DNA of 64,000 nt from NCBI GenBank assembly GCA_028874175.1, contig JAPPLN010000001.1:26296-90295 (forward strand), written 5' to 3'. The DNA comes from Chloroflexota bacterium. Lineage in GTDB: Bacteria > Chloroflexota > UBA11872. This document shows positions 1-9,252 of the stretch, piece after piece; position 1 is the stretch's first letter, and each line of letters starts with the position of its first letter. Position numbers and translations under genes: made by a program. Under the pieces are notes generated by a model. The model did not search any database, was not told where the DNA came from, and worked only from the letters and a program-made list of their open reading frames with translations.

Positions 1-39
1 TGGCGGGGGCTCTGATTTTTCAAAACCACCCACACGCCG

Positions 40-65
40 CCCCCCCCCCCCCCGGGGGGGGGGGG
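40..65. repeat. C14/G12 homopolymer palindrome
   Basis: Uninterrupted run of 14 C (40-53) followed by 12 G (54-65). Confidence 0.9.
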
Positions 66-221
66 CTGGCCAGAGTCAGCTCCCCCCTTCACCCCCCGCC
101 CGAAATCCGCCCCGCACCCGCCGCCGGACTCGCGCCGGAGGGCCGCGAACCGCACGCCGGTCGTCACGCTGAGCCGAGAGGGGCCGTTGCTAGACTGAAT
201 TTCCAGTCCCCGAGGCACCCC

Positions 222-1247
222 ATGTCCGCGCGTCCCATCCTGTTGGTCACCGGCGGCGCCGGGTTTATTGGCGCCAATTTCGTGCATCACGTGCGGGCCG
301 TGCGTCCCGGCTGGGACGTGCGCGTGCTGGACGCCCTGACCTACGCGGGCGACCGCCGCCGGCTCGAAGGTGTCCACTGCGACCTGATCGTGGGCGACAT
401 TGCCGACACCGAGACCGCGCAGTCGGCGCTGGACGGTGCGACCTGGCTGGTCAACTTCGCCGCCGAGACCCACGTGGACCGCTCGCTGCTCGACGCCGAG
501 CCGTTCCTGCGCACCAACGTCACCGGGACCTACCGGCTGTTCGAGGCGGCGCGGCAGGCGGGGGTGGCCAAGGCCGTGCACGTCAGCACCGACGAGGTCT
601 ACGGCGAGACGCGCGGCGCGGCCTTCCGCGAGACCGACCCGCCGGCCCCCCGCAATCCTTACTCCGCCACCAAGGCCGCGGGCGACCTGATGGTGCTGGC
701 GGCGTGGCAGACCCACCGGTTCCCGGTCTGCATTACCCGAGGCGTCAACACCATCGGCCCCTGGCAGCACCCGGAGAAGGCCGTGCCGCTGTTCACCATC
801 AACGCCATGCGCGGTCAGCCCCTACCCCTGTACGGGCGCGGCGAACAGCAGCGGGACCGGCTGTACGTGGAGGACCACGCCAGCGCCATCCTGGCCGTGC
901 TGGAACGAGGCGAGCCCGGCGAGATCTACAACGTCGCCGCCGGCAACAACCGCGATAACCTTTCGGTTGCGCGTCAAATCTGCGAACGCGTCGGGGCGCC
1001 GCAGGACCTGATCCACTTCGTGGAGGACCGGACCGGCCACGACTGGAACTACGCGCTGGACAGCACCAAGCTCCGCTCGCTGGGCTGGTCGCGCCGCTAT
1101 GACTTCGAAGCGGCGATGGACGCAACAGTGGACTGGTATCTGGAAACGCAGGACTGGTGGGCGCCGATCCTTGACGGCGAGTTCCAGGCCTACTACGAGC
1201 GCCAATACGGCGAACGGCTGGCTGGTGCGGAGGCCTTCCGCGGCTAG
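222..1247 (+). CDS. dTDP-glucose 4,6-dehydratase family (SDR)
   Basis: GGAGFIGANFVHHV Rossmann motif, VSTDEVYGE, NPYSATKAAGD (YxxxK). Confidence 0.9.
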   Translation: MSARPILLVTGGAGFIGANFVHHVRAVRPGWDVRVLDALTYAGDRRRLEGVHCDLIVGDIADTETAQSALDGATWLVNFAAETHVDRSLLDAEPFLRTNVTGTYRLFEAARQAGVAKAVHVSTDEVYGETRGAAFRETDPPAPRNPYSATKAAGDLMVLAAWQTHRFPVCITRGVNTIGPWQHPEKAVPLFTINAMRGQPLPLYGRGEQQRDRLYVEDHASAILAVLERGEPGEIYNVAAGNNRDNLSVARQICERVGAPQDLIHFVEDRTGHDWNYALDSTKLRSLGWSRRYDFEAAMDATVDWYLETQDWWAPILDGEFQAYYERQYGERLAGAEAFRG

Positions 1248-1267
1248 CGAGGTCCGGCAAGCTCACC

Positions 1268-1407
1268 CTGAACGGAGACCCTTGCACAACTCCCCTCGTC
1301 CTCGAAGGTGCCGCGGTTCTTGTTCCCTCTCCTGGGGGAGAGGGTTGGGGTGAGGGGTCCTCCGGGCAACCACCCTTCGGGTTGCGCAAGTGTCTCTGAA
1401 CGGGGAC
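1268..1407. repeat. Dispersed intergenic repeat (MITE-like), flanked by near-direct 12-mers
   Basis: ctgaacggagac (1268) and ctgaacggggac (1396) flank the block; internal perfect palindrome CCCTCTCC-TGGG-GGAGAGGG (1325-1344); a related 23-mer recurs at 62237. Confidence 0.65.
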
Positions 1408-1466
1408 AGCCGTCCTCCGGCCAGGCGCGGCTGCCGCGCTACACCTGGCGGGAGGCCTGGCGCTGG

Positions 1467-2105
1467 ATGCGCTGGGACGTGCCGACCCGGGTCGCATTCC
1501 TGATCGGCGCCCCGCTGATCTGGATCGCGATTGCCGGCATCGACCCTTCGGCCATCGGACTCCAACTGGGCCTGGGCCTGCTGGACTGGGTGCTGATCGG
1601 CCTGTGGTCGATCGGCGTGATGCTGGTCACGCTGACCTATCGCCGCTGGCTCTGGCCGGTGCGGGTCGCGGGCGACCGCTCGGCACTGTTGCTGAACCTG
1701 CCGTTCTTCCTGGTCCTGAATCCGGTCGCCGAAGAACTGTTCTTCCGCGGCGCGGCGCTGTTCGGTCTGGCCAACCTGATCGGGATGCCGTGGTCGATCA
1801 TGGTGACGTCGCTGGTGTTCGGCCTGCACCACGGGCTGGACCGGCAGTTTCCGCGCTCGTTCCTGGTGCTGGGCACGCTGGGCGGCCTGCTGTTCGGGAT
1901 CTCGGCGGCGCACTTCGAGTCGGTGGCGCCGGCCATCGTCCTCCACATCGCCGCCGACGCCGTGATCTTCGTCGCCGCCGCGCCGATCCTGGAACGCCTG
2001 GGTGTGGGTCTACGTCTTCCGCAGCCGCCGGCGCCTACCCCTGCTGCGCCCGCGCCGGCAGATCATGCGTCGCAGTCCCGCCGCGCGGGCCCGTTGCTAG
2101 ACTGA
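1467..2105 (+). CDS. CPBP family intramembrane metalloprotease (CAAX-like)
   Basis: Multiple TM segments, VAEELFFRGALFGL and FGLHHGLD motifs; the ORF upstream of 1467 translates the repeat, so the later ATG is preferred. Confidence 0.8.
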   Translation: MRWDVPTRVAFLIGAPLIWIAIAGIDPSAIGLQLGLGLLDWVLIGLWSIGVMLVTLTYRRWLWPVRVAGDRSALLLNLPFFLVLNPVAEELFFRGAALFGLANLIGMPWSIMVTSLVFGLHHGLDRQFPRSFLVLGTLGGLLFGISAAHFESVAPAIVLHIAADAVIFVAAAPILERLGVGLRLPQPPAPTPAAPAPADHASQSRRAGPLLD

Positions 2106-2112
2106 TTTCCCT

Positions 2113-2186
2113 GACCCCGTAGCTCAGTTGGACAGAGCGTGTGGTTGCGGACCACAAGGCCGGAGGTTCGAGTCCTCTCGGGGTCG
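2113..2186 (+). tRNA. tRNA-Arg (anticodon GCG)
   Basis: Acceptor GACCCCG/CGGGGTC, D-arm GCTC..GAGC, anticodon stem TGTGG-TTGCGGA-CCACA, T-arm GGAGGTTCGAGTCCTCT; CCA not encoded. Confidence 0.9.
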
Positions 2187-2224
2187 CCCAACAACCGGAA
2201 GCCTGAGGGCGTTGCCGAACCCGC

Positions 2225-3211
2225 ATGACTGACGACCGAGTCCCGCGTCGTCGAATCGGAGCTTCGGATCTGGAAGCAGGCGCTGTCGGCGTCGGCACCT
2301 GGCAGTGGGGCGATCGGCGCTACTGGGACGATCACGACGGCCAGGAACCCACCGACATCGACGCGACGTACCACGCGACGATCGAGCGCGGCGCCGACTT
2401 CCTGGACACCGCGGAGCTCTACGGCTTCGGCGAGTCGGAGCGGGTGATCGGCAAGCTGCGCGCGGACGACTCCCGACCGGCCGTGGTGGCGACCAAGTAC
2501 ATGCCCTCGCCCACGCGCTGGCGTGTGCGCTCGGTGGACCACGCCATCGACGGCAGCCTCAGGCGCCTCGGAGTGGATCGCATCGATCACTACCAGGTCC
2601 ATTGGCCCTACAGCTTCGTCCCGCACCGCCGCCTGCTGGGCCAGCTGGCTCGGGCCGTCCATGACGGCCGACTGGCCTACGTCGGTGTCAGCAACTTCAC
2701 GGAACCGCAAATGCGCCGTGCGCACGCGGTGCTGGCCGATGCGGGAGTTCCGTTGGTTTCGAACCAGGTGTCGTACAGCTTGCTGCGACGGGCGCCCGAG
2801 GAGAACGGGGTGCTGGACGCCTGCCACGAACTGGACGTCACGCTCATCGCCTACAGCCCCCTGGCGCAGGGTCTGCTCAGCGGCAAGTACGGGCCGGGTG
2901 GTCGCCAACCGCGCCAGCGACCAATGCGGCGCCTGCTGCGGGCCAAGACACCGGAAACGGTGATGCCACTCTTGGAGAGTCTGCGACGGATTGGGGATTC
3001 CGCCGGGGCTACGGCCGGCCAGGTTGCCGTGGCCTGGACGCTGCGGGACTCGGCCGTGCTACCCATCGTGGGAGCGCGCACGGCCGGGCAGGCGGAATCC
3101 AATGCCGACGCCGCAATGATCGAACTCGACGACGAGGCCCTGCGCGAACTGGACGCCGCATCGCGTGTTTACCGCACGGCCAGCCCGTTGGCGCGCCGAC
3201 TTCGAGGCTGA
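2225..3211 (+). CDS. aldo/keto reductase
   Basis: FLDTAELYGFGESE, DHYQVHWP, GVSNFTEPQM, IAYSPLAQGLLSGKY. Confidence 0.92.
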   Translation: MTDDRVPRRRIGASDLEAGAVGVGTWQWGDRRYWDDHDGQEPTDIDATYHATIERGADFLDTAELYGFGESERVIGKLRADDSRPAVVATKYMPSPTRWRVRSVDHAIDGSLRRLGVDRIDHYQVHWPYSFVPHRRLLGQLARAVHDGRLAYVGVSNFTEPQMRRAHAVLADAGVPLVSNQVSYSLLRRAPEENGVLDACHELDVTLIAYSPLAQGLLSGKYGPGGRQPRQRPMRRLLRAKTPETVMPLLESLRRIGDSAGATAGQVAVAWTLRDSAVLPIVGARTAGQAESNADAAMIELDDEALRELDAASRVYRTASPLARRLRG

Positions 3212-3296
3212 GAGCCTCCCAAAGCAGGAAAACCTACAAACTCGCCGGGCTCTGGGGGCGTATCCTGAGTGCGAGGGCTCAAGGGGGAGCGCAAGC

Positions 3297-4871
3297 ATGT
3301 ACGACGCTCGTAAGGGACTAGGTCCCGTGCTCAGGCGTGAGTCGCGCCCGGCATTGGCCGGCCTGATTGCCGCCGGCGTGTCATTTGGGATCACCGAAAT
3401 CTTCGCCGGACTGATTTCCGGCGGTCCATCGCTCATCATCGCGGTTGGCTCGGGGGTCATCGACCTGTCGCCGAAGTTCGCCAAGGACTTCGCGATCGCG
3501 GTGTTTGGCACCAACGACAAGCTGGCGCTGCTCATCTCGATCGTGGTGATCGGACTGGGCCTGGGCGCGGTGGTCGGCGTGGCCGGGATGCGGAAGTTCT
3601 GGATCGCGCAGGTTGGGTTCGTGGTGTTCGGGATCGTGGCCGCCGCGGCCGGGATCGCCGAGCCCCAGCTCTCGCCCGTGCTGGCCCTGATCGGGGCCCT
3701 CCTGGCCACCTCCGCCGGCATGTGGACGCTGGCGATGCTGCTGAAGCTCGTGCAAGCGCAAGAACTGCCACAACCCGTTCGCGACCCTCGGCTGATGGGA
3801 CTCGGCCGCCGCTCGTTTATGCGGATGGCCGGAGCGTTTGCAGTCCTGGCGGTCGGAACCGCGGCCGGCGGGCGAGTGATGCTGGAGCGGGCGCGCACGA
3901 TCGCCTCGAGCCGTCTGGACGTGATCTTGCCCAAGCCGCGTGACGCCGCTCGGCCGGTACCCGCAGCCGCCATGGTCGACGCCGCGGGCATCGGCCCAAT
4001 CATCACGCCCAACGAGGACTTCTACCGGATCGACACGGCCCTGAGCATTCCGCAGGTCGATCTGTCCAGCTGGACGCTCAAGATCGAGGGCCTGGTGGAC
4101 CGGCCCTACGAACTGACCTACGACGAGCTGCTCGACCTTTCGCGCGTCGAGCGCCACGTCACCTTGTGTTGCGTCTCCAACGAGGTTGGCGGCGACCTGG
4201 TGGACAACGCGAAGTGGCTGGGTGTGCCGCTGACAGAGCTGCTGGATCGCGCCGGTCTGCAAGCGGAGGCGAGCCAAATCGTCGGAATGTCGGTGGACGG
4301 ATTTACCGCGGGGTTCCCGGTGGACACCGTCTACGACGGGCGCCAGGCGCTGGTGGCCGTGGGCATGAACGATGAGCCGCTGCCGCTGAAGCATGGCTTT
4401 CCGGCCCGGCTGGTCGTGGCGGGTCTCTACGGCTACGTCTCGGCCACGAAATGGCTGGACGCGATCGTGGTGAACCGGTGGGAGGAATTCGACGGCTACT
4501 GGATTCCACGCGGCTGGTCCAAGGAAGGACCGATCAAGACGCAGTCGCGCATCGACGTTCCCGGCAACGGCCGCACGCTAAAACCGGGCCTGCAGCCCAT
4601 CGCCGGCGTGGCCTGGGCGCAAGACCGGGGCATCTCCAAAGTCGAAGTCCAGATTGGTGACGGCGGCTGGCAGGAGACGCAGCTCGGCGAGGCGATATCC
4701 AAGGACACCTGGCTCCAGTGGGTGCTGCCCTGGGACGCCACGCCTGGCAGGCACGTCATCGCCGTGCGCGCCACCGACGCGACCGGCGAAACGCAGACCG
4801 CCGCCATCAGCTCATCCGATCCCGACGGCGCCACCGGGCACCACACGATCGTGGTGGACGTCAGCGAGTAG
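3297..4871 (+). CDS. molybdopterin-dependent oxidoreductase (sulfite oxidase family) with N-terminal TM region
   Basis: N-terminal hydrophobic segments; VTLCCVSNEVGGDLVDNAKWLGVPL and W-DGYWIPRGW Moco-domain signatures; start chosen at 3297. Confidence 0.85.
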   Translation: MYDARKGLGPVLRRESRPALAGLIAAGVSFGITEIFAGLISGGPSLIIAVGSGVIDLSPKFAKDFAIAVFGTNDKLALLISIVVIGLGLGAVVGVAGMRKFWIAQVGFVVFGIVAAAAGIAEPQLSPVLALIGALLATSAGMWTLAMLLKLVQAQELPQPVRDPRLMGLGRRSFMRMAGAFAVLAVGTAAGGRVMLERARTIASSRLDVILPKPRDAARPVPAAAMVDAAGIGPIITPNEDFYRIDTALSIPQVDLSSWTLKIEGLVDRPYELTYDELLDLSRVERHVTLCCVSNEVGGDLVDNAKWLGVPLTELLDRAGLQAEASQIVGMSVDGFTAGFPVDTVYDGRQALVAVGMNDEPLPLKHGFPARLVVAGLYGYVSATKWLDAIVVNRWEEFDGYWIPRGWSKEGPIKTQSRIDVPGNGRTLKPGLQPIAGVAWAQDRGISKVEVQIGDGGWQETQLGEAISKDTWLQWVLPWDATPGRHVIAVRATDATGETQTAAISSSDPDGATGHHTIVVDVSE

Positions 4872-4883
4872 CCGGGTTCTGGC

Positions 4884-5753
4884 CTACGCGTAGTCTCCGT
4901 GGGCCCCGGTTCCGCTGGGGTCGGCGAGTTCGTCGGCGCCGCAGAGGTAGCGCCACCAGTCGGCGCGTTCCTGGGCGACGGCCGAAGATTCGCCGGTCAG
5001 GTTGTGGGCGTTCTTGTTCATGCGGAAGAAACGCCGGATTTCCTCGCTGTCCCAGCCGTCGGTGTTGAAGATGCCGCGCTGGGGGACCCGCGGGTTGTAG
5101 CGAATCTTGAACATGAAGCGCCACTGATCGATCTCGTTGGTCTGGGCGCAGTGCCAAAGGGCCTCGTGCATGAAGACGATGCGCCCGGCCTTGCCTGACA
5201 AGCGCTTCTGACCGGTGATGTTCTTGTAGCGGGCCACGTCGGGGCCCAGCACGGAGCGCATGTGCGAGCCGGGGAGCACCAGCGTGGGGCCCATCTCATG
5301 CGGGGTGTCGTGGGCGAAGTAGGCCGTGAGGATGTCGAACGACCAGGGGTGTACGCCCGGGAGCCGCACCTGGCGCCGACCGCCGGCGTCCACGTGCCAC
5401 TGCTGCGCCGTCGCCTGAAGCGGCCCGGTGCAGTGCAGCGCCGAGTGACTGGCCACGTGCCCGGGACCCAGCAAGCTCTGCAGCACGGCCTTCACGCGCG
5501 GAAGATTGTGCACGGCGCGCACGGCCGCGGATCGCTCGTAAAAGCCGTGCGGGTTGTCGGTGATGTGCCAGCGGACCTCGGGTATGGGGCCGTCCTCGTT
5601 GACCGATGCCAGTTCATCGGCATAGACGGCTTCGCTTAGTTCGTCCGGCACGAGGTCATCGAACTCGATGAAGCCATCGATGACGAAACGCGCCATCTGG
5701 TGCACGTCCAGGAGATCGCTTTGCGCCATGACTTCGGTCTCTGCGATGGCCAT
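4884..5753 (-). CDS. phytanoyl-CoA dioxygenase (PhyH) family protein A
   Basis: WHVDAGG (HxD), GPTLVLPGSH, distal ALWHC; start taken at MAIAETEV. Confidence 0.85.
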   Translation of the reverse strand: MAIAETEVMAQSDLLDVHQMARFVIDGFIEFDDLVPDELSEAVYADELASVNEDGPIPEVRWHITDNPHGFYERSAAVRAVHNLPRVKAVLQSLLGPGHVASHSALHCTGPLQATAQQWHVDAGGRRQVRLPGVHPWSFDILTAYFAHDTPHEMGPTLVLPGSHMRSVLGPDVARYKNITGQKRLSGKAGRIVFMHEALWHCAQTNEIDQWRFMFKIRYNPRVPQRGIFNTDGWDSEEIRRFFRMNKNAHNLTGESSAVAQERADWWRYLCGADELADPSGTGAHGDYA

Positions 5754-5799
5754 GCCTTGGCTCCTTACCGTTGCGGCGCTCAGGCGGCGCCGTCGACGT

Positions 5800-6084
5800 T
5801 TACCCCTCGACTTCGACGATGCGTTCCAGCCAGAACTCGTTCGCCAGTTGTCCCGTCCCGGTGCCCGCGCTGCGCTCGGGTTGGGGGCTGGCCTGGAATA
5901 CGCGCCAGCCGTCGCGCATGGCGTCCAGGACGGACTCGTATGGAACCTCGTACTCGCTGCCCGTCTGCATCTGCACGGCATCCGCCGGCAGCGCCCCGTC
6001 GTAGAGCGCCCAGGCGACGGTGGGCGAACCCAGGTCGCCCGACTGGAGATGCAGGATCAGAATCTGCTGCCGAACTGGCGACAT
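5800..6084 (-). CDS. small conserved protein upstream of PhyH A (94 aa)
   Basis: Shares PY(E/Q)(S/T)VLDA(M/I)xDGWR(V/I)...EFxLE(R/K)I with the 45163..45537 product. Confidence 0.75.
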   Translation of the reverse strand: MSPVRQQILILHLQSGDLGSPTVAWALYDGALPADAVQMQTGSEYEVPYESVLDAMRDGWRVFQASPQPERSAGTGTGQLANEFWLERIVEVEG

Positions 6085-6182
6085 TCCGTCCCCTTGCGGC
6101 GAAGCGCGCGGCTCATGGTACCGAGGCGGCTCGAAACCGCGCCTCGATATAATCGGGTGGCAGGCCGACAGGGGTGGGGCGC

Positions 6183-6953
6183 ATGGCCTTGCACACGCTT
6201 ACGGAGGATCAGGTCGCGTTCTACAACGAGCGCGGGTACCTGCGGCTTCAAGATGTTTTCTCTCCCGACGAGGTCGAATTCCAGTCAGTTGAACTTGAGC
6301 GCCTGATGCTCGAGTGGGCCCAACAGACGCCAGGCTGGCGCGGCCCCTGGCGCAAGGCCTACATGACGGCCGAGGAGGACGAACGCGCCCGGCTCACGGC
6401 CATGCACGAGTTGCAGAACTATTCCGAGGCCTTCGCGCGGGCGGTCGTGAACGACCGGCTTACCGGCGCCGTGGCCGACCTGATCGGCCCGCATGTGGAA
6501 CTGCATCACACGACGCTGCACGCCAAGGCCCCGGACATGGGAACGCCGTTTCCCATGCACCAGGACCACCCGTTTTATGAGCATGAGGGTCCGGCGTACG
6601 TGGACGCGATTGTGCATATCGATACGGCAAGCGAGCAGAACGGCTGCCTACAATTTCTTGAAGGGAGTCACAAGCTGGGGCCGCTCCAGCACATCCGAGG
6701 CCCCGAATCGAGCCCACACTTGCCGACGGACGAGTACCGCCTTGAGGACGCCGTGTCGGTTCCGGCCGACGCCGGGGACGTGGTGTTCTTCAGCTACTAC
6801 ACCATCCACGGCTCGGCGCCCAACCGGACGGACCAATGGCGTCGTCTCGTCCGGTTTGGCTACCGCGACCCTGACAACGTCCAGACGGCGGGCCAGGGAC
6901 TGGGGCGCGACGGGCTGATGGTGCGCGGCCAGAAACGGAATCGGGCGGCGTGA
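6183..6953 (+). CDS. phytanoyl-CoA dioxygenase (PhyH) family protein B
   Basis: FPMHQDHPFY (HxD), GCLQFLEGSHKLGPLQH, TIHGSAPN. Confidence 0.9.
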   Translation: MALHTLTEDQVAFYNERGYLRLQDVFSPDEVEFQSVELERLMLEWAQQTPGWRGPWRKAYMTAEEDERARLTAMHELQNYSEAFARAVVNDRLTGAVADLIGPHVELHHTTLHAKAPDMGTPFPMHQDHPFYEHEGPAYVDAIVHIDTASEQNGCLQFLEGSHKLGPLQHIRGPESSPHLPTDEYRLEDAVSVPADAGDVVFFSYYTIHGSAPNRTDQWRRLVRFGYRDPDNVQTAGQGLGRDGLMVRGQKRNRAA

Positions 6954-7018
6954 TTCATGAGATGTTGTAGTCCCGTTCGCGCGTCGGAGCGATTCATCGG
7001 CTTGGCAAGGACGACCCA

Positions 7019-8389
7019 ATGACGAGCCGGCAGCGCTACGCGGCGCTGGCTCTTGTGGTTGTCGCGGTGATCGGCGCCATCGCATTGATCGAGATCGTGG
7101 TATCGCCGCCCGACCCGACCGTCGGCGTTGGGCTGCCGGGCGCCGATGAGGCCCGGACATCCGCTCCAGCTGCCGAGACCCCTGTGCCTACCCAGGCGAT
7201 CGCGGCGGCGACCGTCGCGGCCACACCTCGCGCGCCAGCCGCCAGCGCGCTTACGCCCGCACCGGTGGCGCCGACGCCGGCCACCAGCGCACCGACGGCC
7301 GCGACCGGTGCGCCTATGGTGGTAACCAGTACGCCGGCACCTGTCACTGGTGAGCCCACACCGGATCCCACGCCGCAGGTGGTCGTCGGCCATCTACCCG
7401 AGTTACCGGTCATTGGCACCGCGCCCGAATTCGCTGGTATTACCGCGTGGCTCAACAGCGAAGTTCTGACGATGGACGAGTTGCGCGGGCGTCCGGTACT
7501 CATCGACTTCTGGACCTTCGGCTGCATCAACTGCGTCCGCACGCTGCCGCACGTTCGCGCCTGGCACGACGCCTATTCACCACACGGGCTGGTAATCGTC
7601 GGCGTGCACACGCCGGAGTTCAGGCACGAGTATGAGGAAGCGAACGTGCGCCAGTCGCTGCCGTCACGCGGCGTGATCTGGCCGGTCGCGATGGACAACG
7701 GCTACAAGACCTGGCGTGCCTACAACAACCGCTTCTGGCCGCACAAGTTCCTCATCGACCAGGAGGGGCAAATCCGCTTTCACCACATCGGCGAGGGTGC
7801 CTACCAGGAGACTGAAAAGGCGATCCGCGCGCTGCTGGCTGAAGCTGGAACCGACCTTTCCCACATCCCGCTTTCGAGCGCGTCCATCCCACACAAGGTG
7901 ACGCCCTCGCCGTCGACGGGACCTCGATCGCTCTTCGCGGGGAGCGGTTTCGCCTTCGGTTCCTACCTCGGCAACCCGGTCGGAACGCCCGAGGATGGGG
8001 CGCGCGTGTTCACCGACAACGTTGAGCACAATGCCGAGCGTCTCTATCTGGACGGACGCTGGGACTGGGTCCCGAATGCCGCCTTGGCGCTGCCCCAGGC
8101 CGAGCAGATTGCGCGCGTCAGCGTTCCGTTCCACGCCCAGAACGTATCCGCGAGCTTCGGCGCCTCCGGCGACGGGCCCGTTCGCGTGGCTGTGACGGTC
8201 GACGGCCAGCCGATTCCGACCGACCGTCAGGGCGGCGACGTACTGACCGGCCCTGACGGCCAGACGCACCTGCTCGTGGACCAGTTCCGTCTGTACGACA
8301 TCCTTCGTAACGGCGCGGAAAGCGTTGGCGAACTGCAATTCACGATTGCCGAACCCGGGTTGGCCATATACGCCATCTCGCTCACGTAG
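7019..8389 (+). CDS. membrane-anchored thioredoxin/redoxin protein, DipZ-like C-terminal domain
   Basis: N-terminal TM, Ala/Pro/Thr-rich linker, DFWTFGCINCVRTLPH (CxxC), C-terminal ARVSVPFHAQNVSASF.. DipZ-type domain. Confidence 0.85.
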   Translation: MTSRQRYAALALVVVAVIGAIALIEIVVSPPDPTVGVGLPGADEARTSAPAAETPVPTQAIAAATVAATPRAPAASALTPAPVAPTPATSAPTAATGAPMVVTSTPAPVTGEPTPDPTPQVVVGHLPELPVIGTAPEFAGITAWLNSEVLTMDELRGRPVLIDFWTFGCINCVRTLPHVRAWHDAYSPHGLVIVGVHTPEFRHEYEEANVRQSLPSRGVIWPVAMDNGYKTWRAYNNRFWPHKFLIDQEGQIRFHHIGEGAYQETEKAIRALLAEAGTDLSHIPLSSASIPHKVTPSPSTGPRSLFAGSGFAFGSYLGNPVGTPEDGARVFTDNVEHNAERLYLDGRWDWVPNAALALPQAEQIARVSVPFHAQNVSASFGASGDGPVRVAVTVDGQPIPTDRQGGDVLTGPDGQTHLLVDQFRLYDILRNGAESVGELQFTIAEPGLAIYAISLT

Positions 8390-8419
8390 GTTTCGGCCCG
8401 CGGGTGTTGGGCGTGTAGC

Positions 8420-9148
8420 GTGGATCAGACACTCAATGTCGGCCTGGCGTTCGTAGCCGGGATCGCTTCATTCATTGCGCCCTGCACGCTGGCGCTGGTG
8501 CCGGCCTACCTCGCCTACCTGGCCGGGTTCACGCTGACCGATCCGCGCAACGCCAGCCCCCGGCGGCAGCAGGCCGCCACCGTCCTGAACGTCGCCCTCT
8601 TCGCCGTGGGATTCACGGCCGTGTTCGTCGTGCTCGGGTCGTCGCTGGGTGCGCTGTCCAGCTTTGCGGGAGACCAGGCGGTCTGGCTCAACCGAATCGG
8701 GGGGCTTCTGATCATCGGCTTTGGCCTGATGACGCTCGGCCTGCTGCGCGTTCCGATCCTGGAGCGGGGATTCACGGTGGACGACCGGTTCGCCCGCCGC
8801 CTGCGTTACGCCGGTTCGCTGATCGTGGGCGGCACGTTTGCGGTGGGCTGGATTCCCTGCGTCGGGCCGATCCTAGGGGCGATCCTGGTGCTGGCGGCGA
8901 CGACGGCCTCCGCCGCTTCCGGCGCCGTGCTCCTCACCGCCTATTCGCTGGGGATCATGCTGCCGTTCGTGCTGGCGGGCGTGTTCTCGGGCTGGACGCG
9001 CGTGCTGCTGCGGCGCTATGGCCGGGCGCTGCAGGTTGCCGGCGCCAGTGGCGGCGTGCTTCTGATCGCGCTAGGCGTGATCGTGTTCACAAACCTCATG
9101 CCGGTCATCGCGTCAGCGGTACCGATGGGCGTTCCGCCAATCAGCTAA
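8420..9148 (+). CDS. ccdA: cytochrome c biogenesis protein CcdA family
   Basis: GIASFIAPCTLALVPAYL and GWIPCVGPILGAIL (paired CP motifs), six TM; GTG start. Confidence 0.88.
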   Translation: MDQTLNVGLAFVAGIASFIAPCTLALVPAYLAYLAGFTLTDPRNASPRRQQAATVLNVALFAVGFTAVFVVLGSSLGALSSFAGDQAVWLNRIGGLLIIGFGLMTLGLLRVPILERGFTVDDRFARRLRYAGSLIVGGTFAVGWIPCVGPILGAILVLAATTASAASGAVLLTAYSLGIMLPFVLAGVFSGWTRVLLRRYGRALQVAGASGGVLLIALGVIVFTNLMPVIASAVPMGVPPIS

Positions 9149-9252
9149 ATGCGCGGTCAAGCCAATTGCGCCGATGGGTCTTGCGCCCTCTTGTCGTACG
9201 ATGAAATCAAGGACACCGTGCGTGCGGTGTGTCGCGCTCTTAACTGAGGTCC

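Noticed and set aside
2063-2298. Minus-strand ORFs across the tRNA-Arg (..ERTRTSGLVVRNHTLCPTELRG..)
   Set aside because: Well-known type of false ORF produced by translating the antisense of a tRNA gene.
3204-3218. GAGGCT-GAG-AGCCTC hairpin after the aldo/keto reductase
   Set aside because: Short stem and no U-tract; too weak to call a terminator.
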